60,000 nucleotides of DNA from Antedon mediterranea (Eukaryota; Echinodermata; Crinoidea; Comatulida; Antedonidae): positions 15,864,932 to 15,924,931 of the forward strand of contig NC_092679.1 in assembly GCF_964355755.1 (NCBI RefSeq). Reading direction: 5' to 3'. This document shows, piece after piece, positions 58,286 through 60,000 of this stretch. Under the pieces are notes generated by a model. It saw nothing but the letters and a program-made list of their open reading frames with translations, had not been told where the DNA came from and did not search any database. Both the position numbers and the translations under genes were made by a program. Numbering within the stretch: position 1 is the stretch's first letter; each line of letters begins with the position of its first letter.

Positions 58286-58463
58286 AAGCGTGGTTCCCAC
58301 TAGCGACGCAACGCAAGGACGTAACGCAACGCAAGTGAATTGACAAATCACAAGCGATGGCTTATTCGCTTGTGATTGCCAACTGTCTATAACTTCGCTT
58401 GTCATTGGTTAAAACACTTGCGTTGCGTTTACGTCCTTGCGTTACGTTCTAGTGGGAACCAAG
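58286..58463. mobile_element. MITE family C, copy 3
   Basis: agcgtggttcccactagcga to gttctagtgggaaccaagc, nearly identical to copy 2, directly adjacent to family B copy 8. Confidence 0.87.
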
Positions 58464-58704
58464 CAATGGGCTTGTATCTATTGAAAAATCCCAAAACAAC
58501 GATGTCCTTTGAAAATGGTTTTGGTAGTTTCTTTACTGAAACCGCAATTATGTTATAGCTTAAAATAATGCAGTAAAAAAAACAGTTCAAGAACTGTTCT
58601 TTTGCAATAAAAATCAAAGTTTGTGTGTTTTTTTTTGTGTGTGCACCCTAAAAATAACGGTTTAAAGCCTGCTAAAAAGAAAAAGGCAGTATGAAAGAAC
58701 TCTA

Positions 58705-59565
58705 TGCTATAGTGTACAGCAAAGAATATATATCACAAGAATGAGTAATCCGCGATTTTCCCTGTAACAGTAATATTGTCCATGTGGTAGGGCGCCGCCA
58801 TAAGTGTGGATGTATCTGGGACGTATACAACTTTTTGTGACGGTTTCACTAATCAAAGGCTAGACCACCGGTAGTATTTTCATGATAAAAAATGTTATCA
58901 ACTACATGCCAACATCATGTTAAATACTATTTGGATATTTAATTGTTCGTTTTATGCAATTTATTTAGTAAAAACTGCCGTATAAACAGTTTGATTTATC
59001 AACCGGGCGCTACGATAGCGTGACCGGGCATGTTGGTGTTTACGCGTTTTCACAAAGGATAGTTTAATAATATTCCTATATTTAACTTGTTTCTGGTAAA
59101 ACAAATAAATGTTAATGACATTTAACATTTTCTCCTATTAATAACATGTGTTTTATACTAATTTATATCATAAAAACAATACTTAATTTACCGGGCGTAC
59201 AGTAGTACACGGCAATGGTAAAGAATAGGCCGTTCTGAGTAATATTCGTTGATTTTTGGTGTTGCTGTGTTACTGTAGGCCTTTTTTGTGAACTAACTTA
59301 GCATGTTAGTAAATAATTGTCTGCAAAAGTGAATAAACACTAGTTTGTTAATAAATAAATAGTTTACAATTGCAAAAACTATCATCATAATTCTATTTAA
59401 TGTGACATGTATCATGTCAATTAAATCAAGTCTTATTTAGTATGTATACATCCGCCCTTATGAGGGCGGGAATCACTCACTGGAGCTCTCTGTTACAAAT
59501 TTTACATGCAAAAATCGCGGAATACTCATTCTTGTGATATATATTCTTTGTGTACAGTAAGAAAG
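58705..59565. mobile_element. About 860-bp element with long inverted termini
   Basis: acagcaaagaatatatatca plus caagaatgagtaatccgcga at 58718-58757 is mirrored at 59515-59562 (tcgcggaatactcattcttg, then tgatatatattctttgtgta). Similarity continues inward (cataagtgtggatgtat against atacatccgcccttatg), giving termini of roughly 110 bp. No transposase frame. Confidence 0.75.
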
Positions 59566-59954
59566 CGGAAAAAAATGTACTTTAGTATTTTTATTCATCC
59601 AGTCTCCATACAAATACATTATGATTTAGAAACCAAGAGAGTTACTATTTGTAAACAAGATTCAGTAACTACAACACTACATATGATTTATATCCCTCTT
59701 GTAGAAGTACTGTATTTAAGTGTACATTTCAGGAAATAATAAATCAAGAATTTAAGACATGATTCATATGAATGGAATTATATTTCAACAGATTACAAAT
59801 AAACAAAATTATTATTTCCTTCTTGGTTGGAAATTTATATTTGTGCATATTCATATTTCAAAGTCTGGGTTGCTGGTTCTTTGATTACAGGGCCTACAGT
59901 ACATGATAAATATTTTGTATAGACTTTCATATGCTGGGATGTACCTAAGAAGGT

Positions 59955-60000
59955 GGGTGTGGAAAAAATGGGCGGGTAGGAAAAAATGGGCGGGTAGGAA
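59955..60000. repeat. Start of an 18-bp tandem repeat at window edge
   Basis: aaaaaatgggcgggtagg is repeated twice and preceded by a diverged copy; it continues past the edge. Confidence 0.75.

Larger units (their letters stand above)
57406..60000 (-). other. Upstream region or 5' intron
   Basis: A plausible acceptor at 57406 suggests this is an intron upstream of the first coding exon. It contains two abutting MITEs (58139-58284 and 58286-58463), a long-TIR element (about 58705-59565) and the start of a tandem repeat at the window edge (59955-60000). No promoter or 5' UTR exon could be identified. Confidence 0.5.

Overview
The window is AT-rich eukaryotic DNA and is almost entirely one protein-coding gene read on the minus strand. 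I could piece together 21 coding exons between 57357 (start codon) and 346, and the gene runs out of the left edge. The product is a SIPA1L/SPAR-type Rap GTPase-activating protein (signal-induced proliferation-associated 1-like): a long low-complexity N-terminal exon with family-specific blocks, a RapGAP domain that keeps the Asn-thumb motif (HIGND), a PDZ domain, and the start of the serine-rich C-terminal region. The C-terminal coiled coil must lie outside the window. One deep SIPA1L gene with large, transposon-filled introns, together with the repeat types, suggests a marine invertebrate, perhaps an echinoderm or other non-vertebrate deuterostome. That placement is inference and weak.

Layout, reading the gene 5' to 3' (right to left). 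57406-60000 is upstream DNA or a 5' intron with a stack of small inverted-repeat elements. Exon 1 (56122-57357) holds the N-terminus. Exons 2-10 (52256 down to 24581) encode the region leading into and through the RapGAP domain. A 42-nt in-frame exon (21018-21059) that adds 14 residues follows. Exons 12-15 (18600 down to 15838) encode the linker and PDZ domain. Exons 16-21 (12917 down to 346) encode the serine-rich tail. Every exon junction fits in reading phase except exon 18 to exon 19. That junction needs either an unrecognised microexon (a 23-nt candidate is given) or a sequence error.

The introns hold the mobile DNA. Intron 2 carries a nearly intact non-LTR retrotransposon on the plus strand, with ORF1 and an endonuclease/reverse-transcriptase ORF2. 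A 626-bp inverted-repeat element with TTAA target duplications interrupts ORF2, and removing it in silico restores the frame exactly. At least a dozen families of short inverted-repeat (MITE-like) elements are present, several with multiple copies. There are three tRNA-derived SINE-like copies, a 178-bp near-perfect inverted repeat in intron 7, and several tandem arrays. The largest array is 1.7 kb of a 33-34-bp unit ending about 35 bp from exon 5.

No second host gene, rRNA, intact tRNA or CRISPR array was found. Other open frames are antisense shadows of exons, translated satellites or transposon remnants. Protein-family assignments come from recognition of conserved sequence, not from a search.
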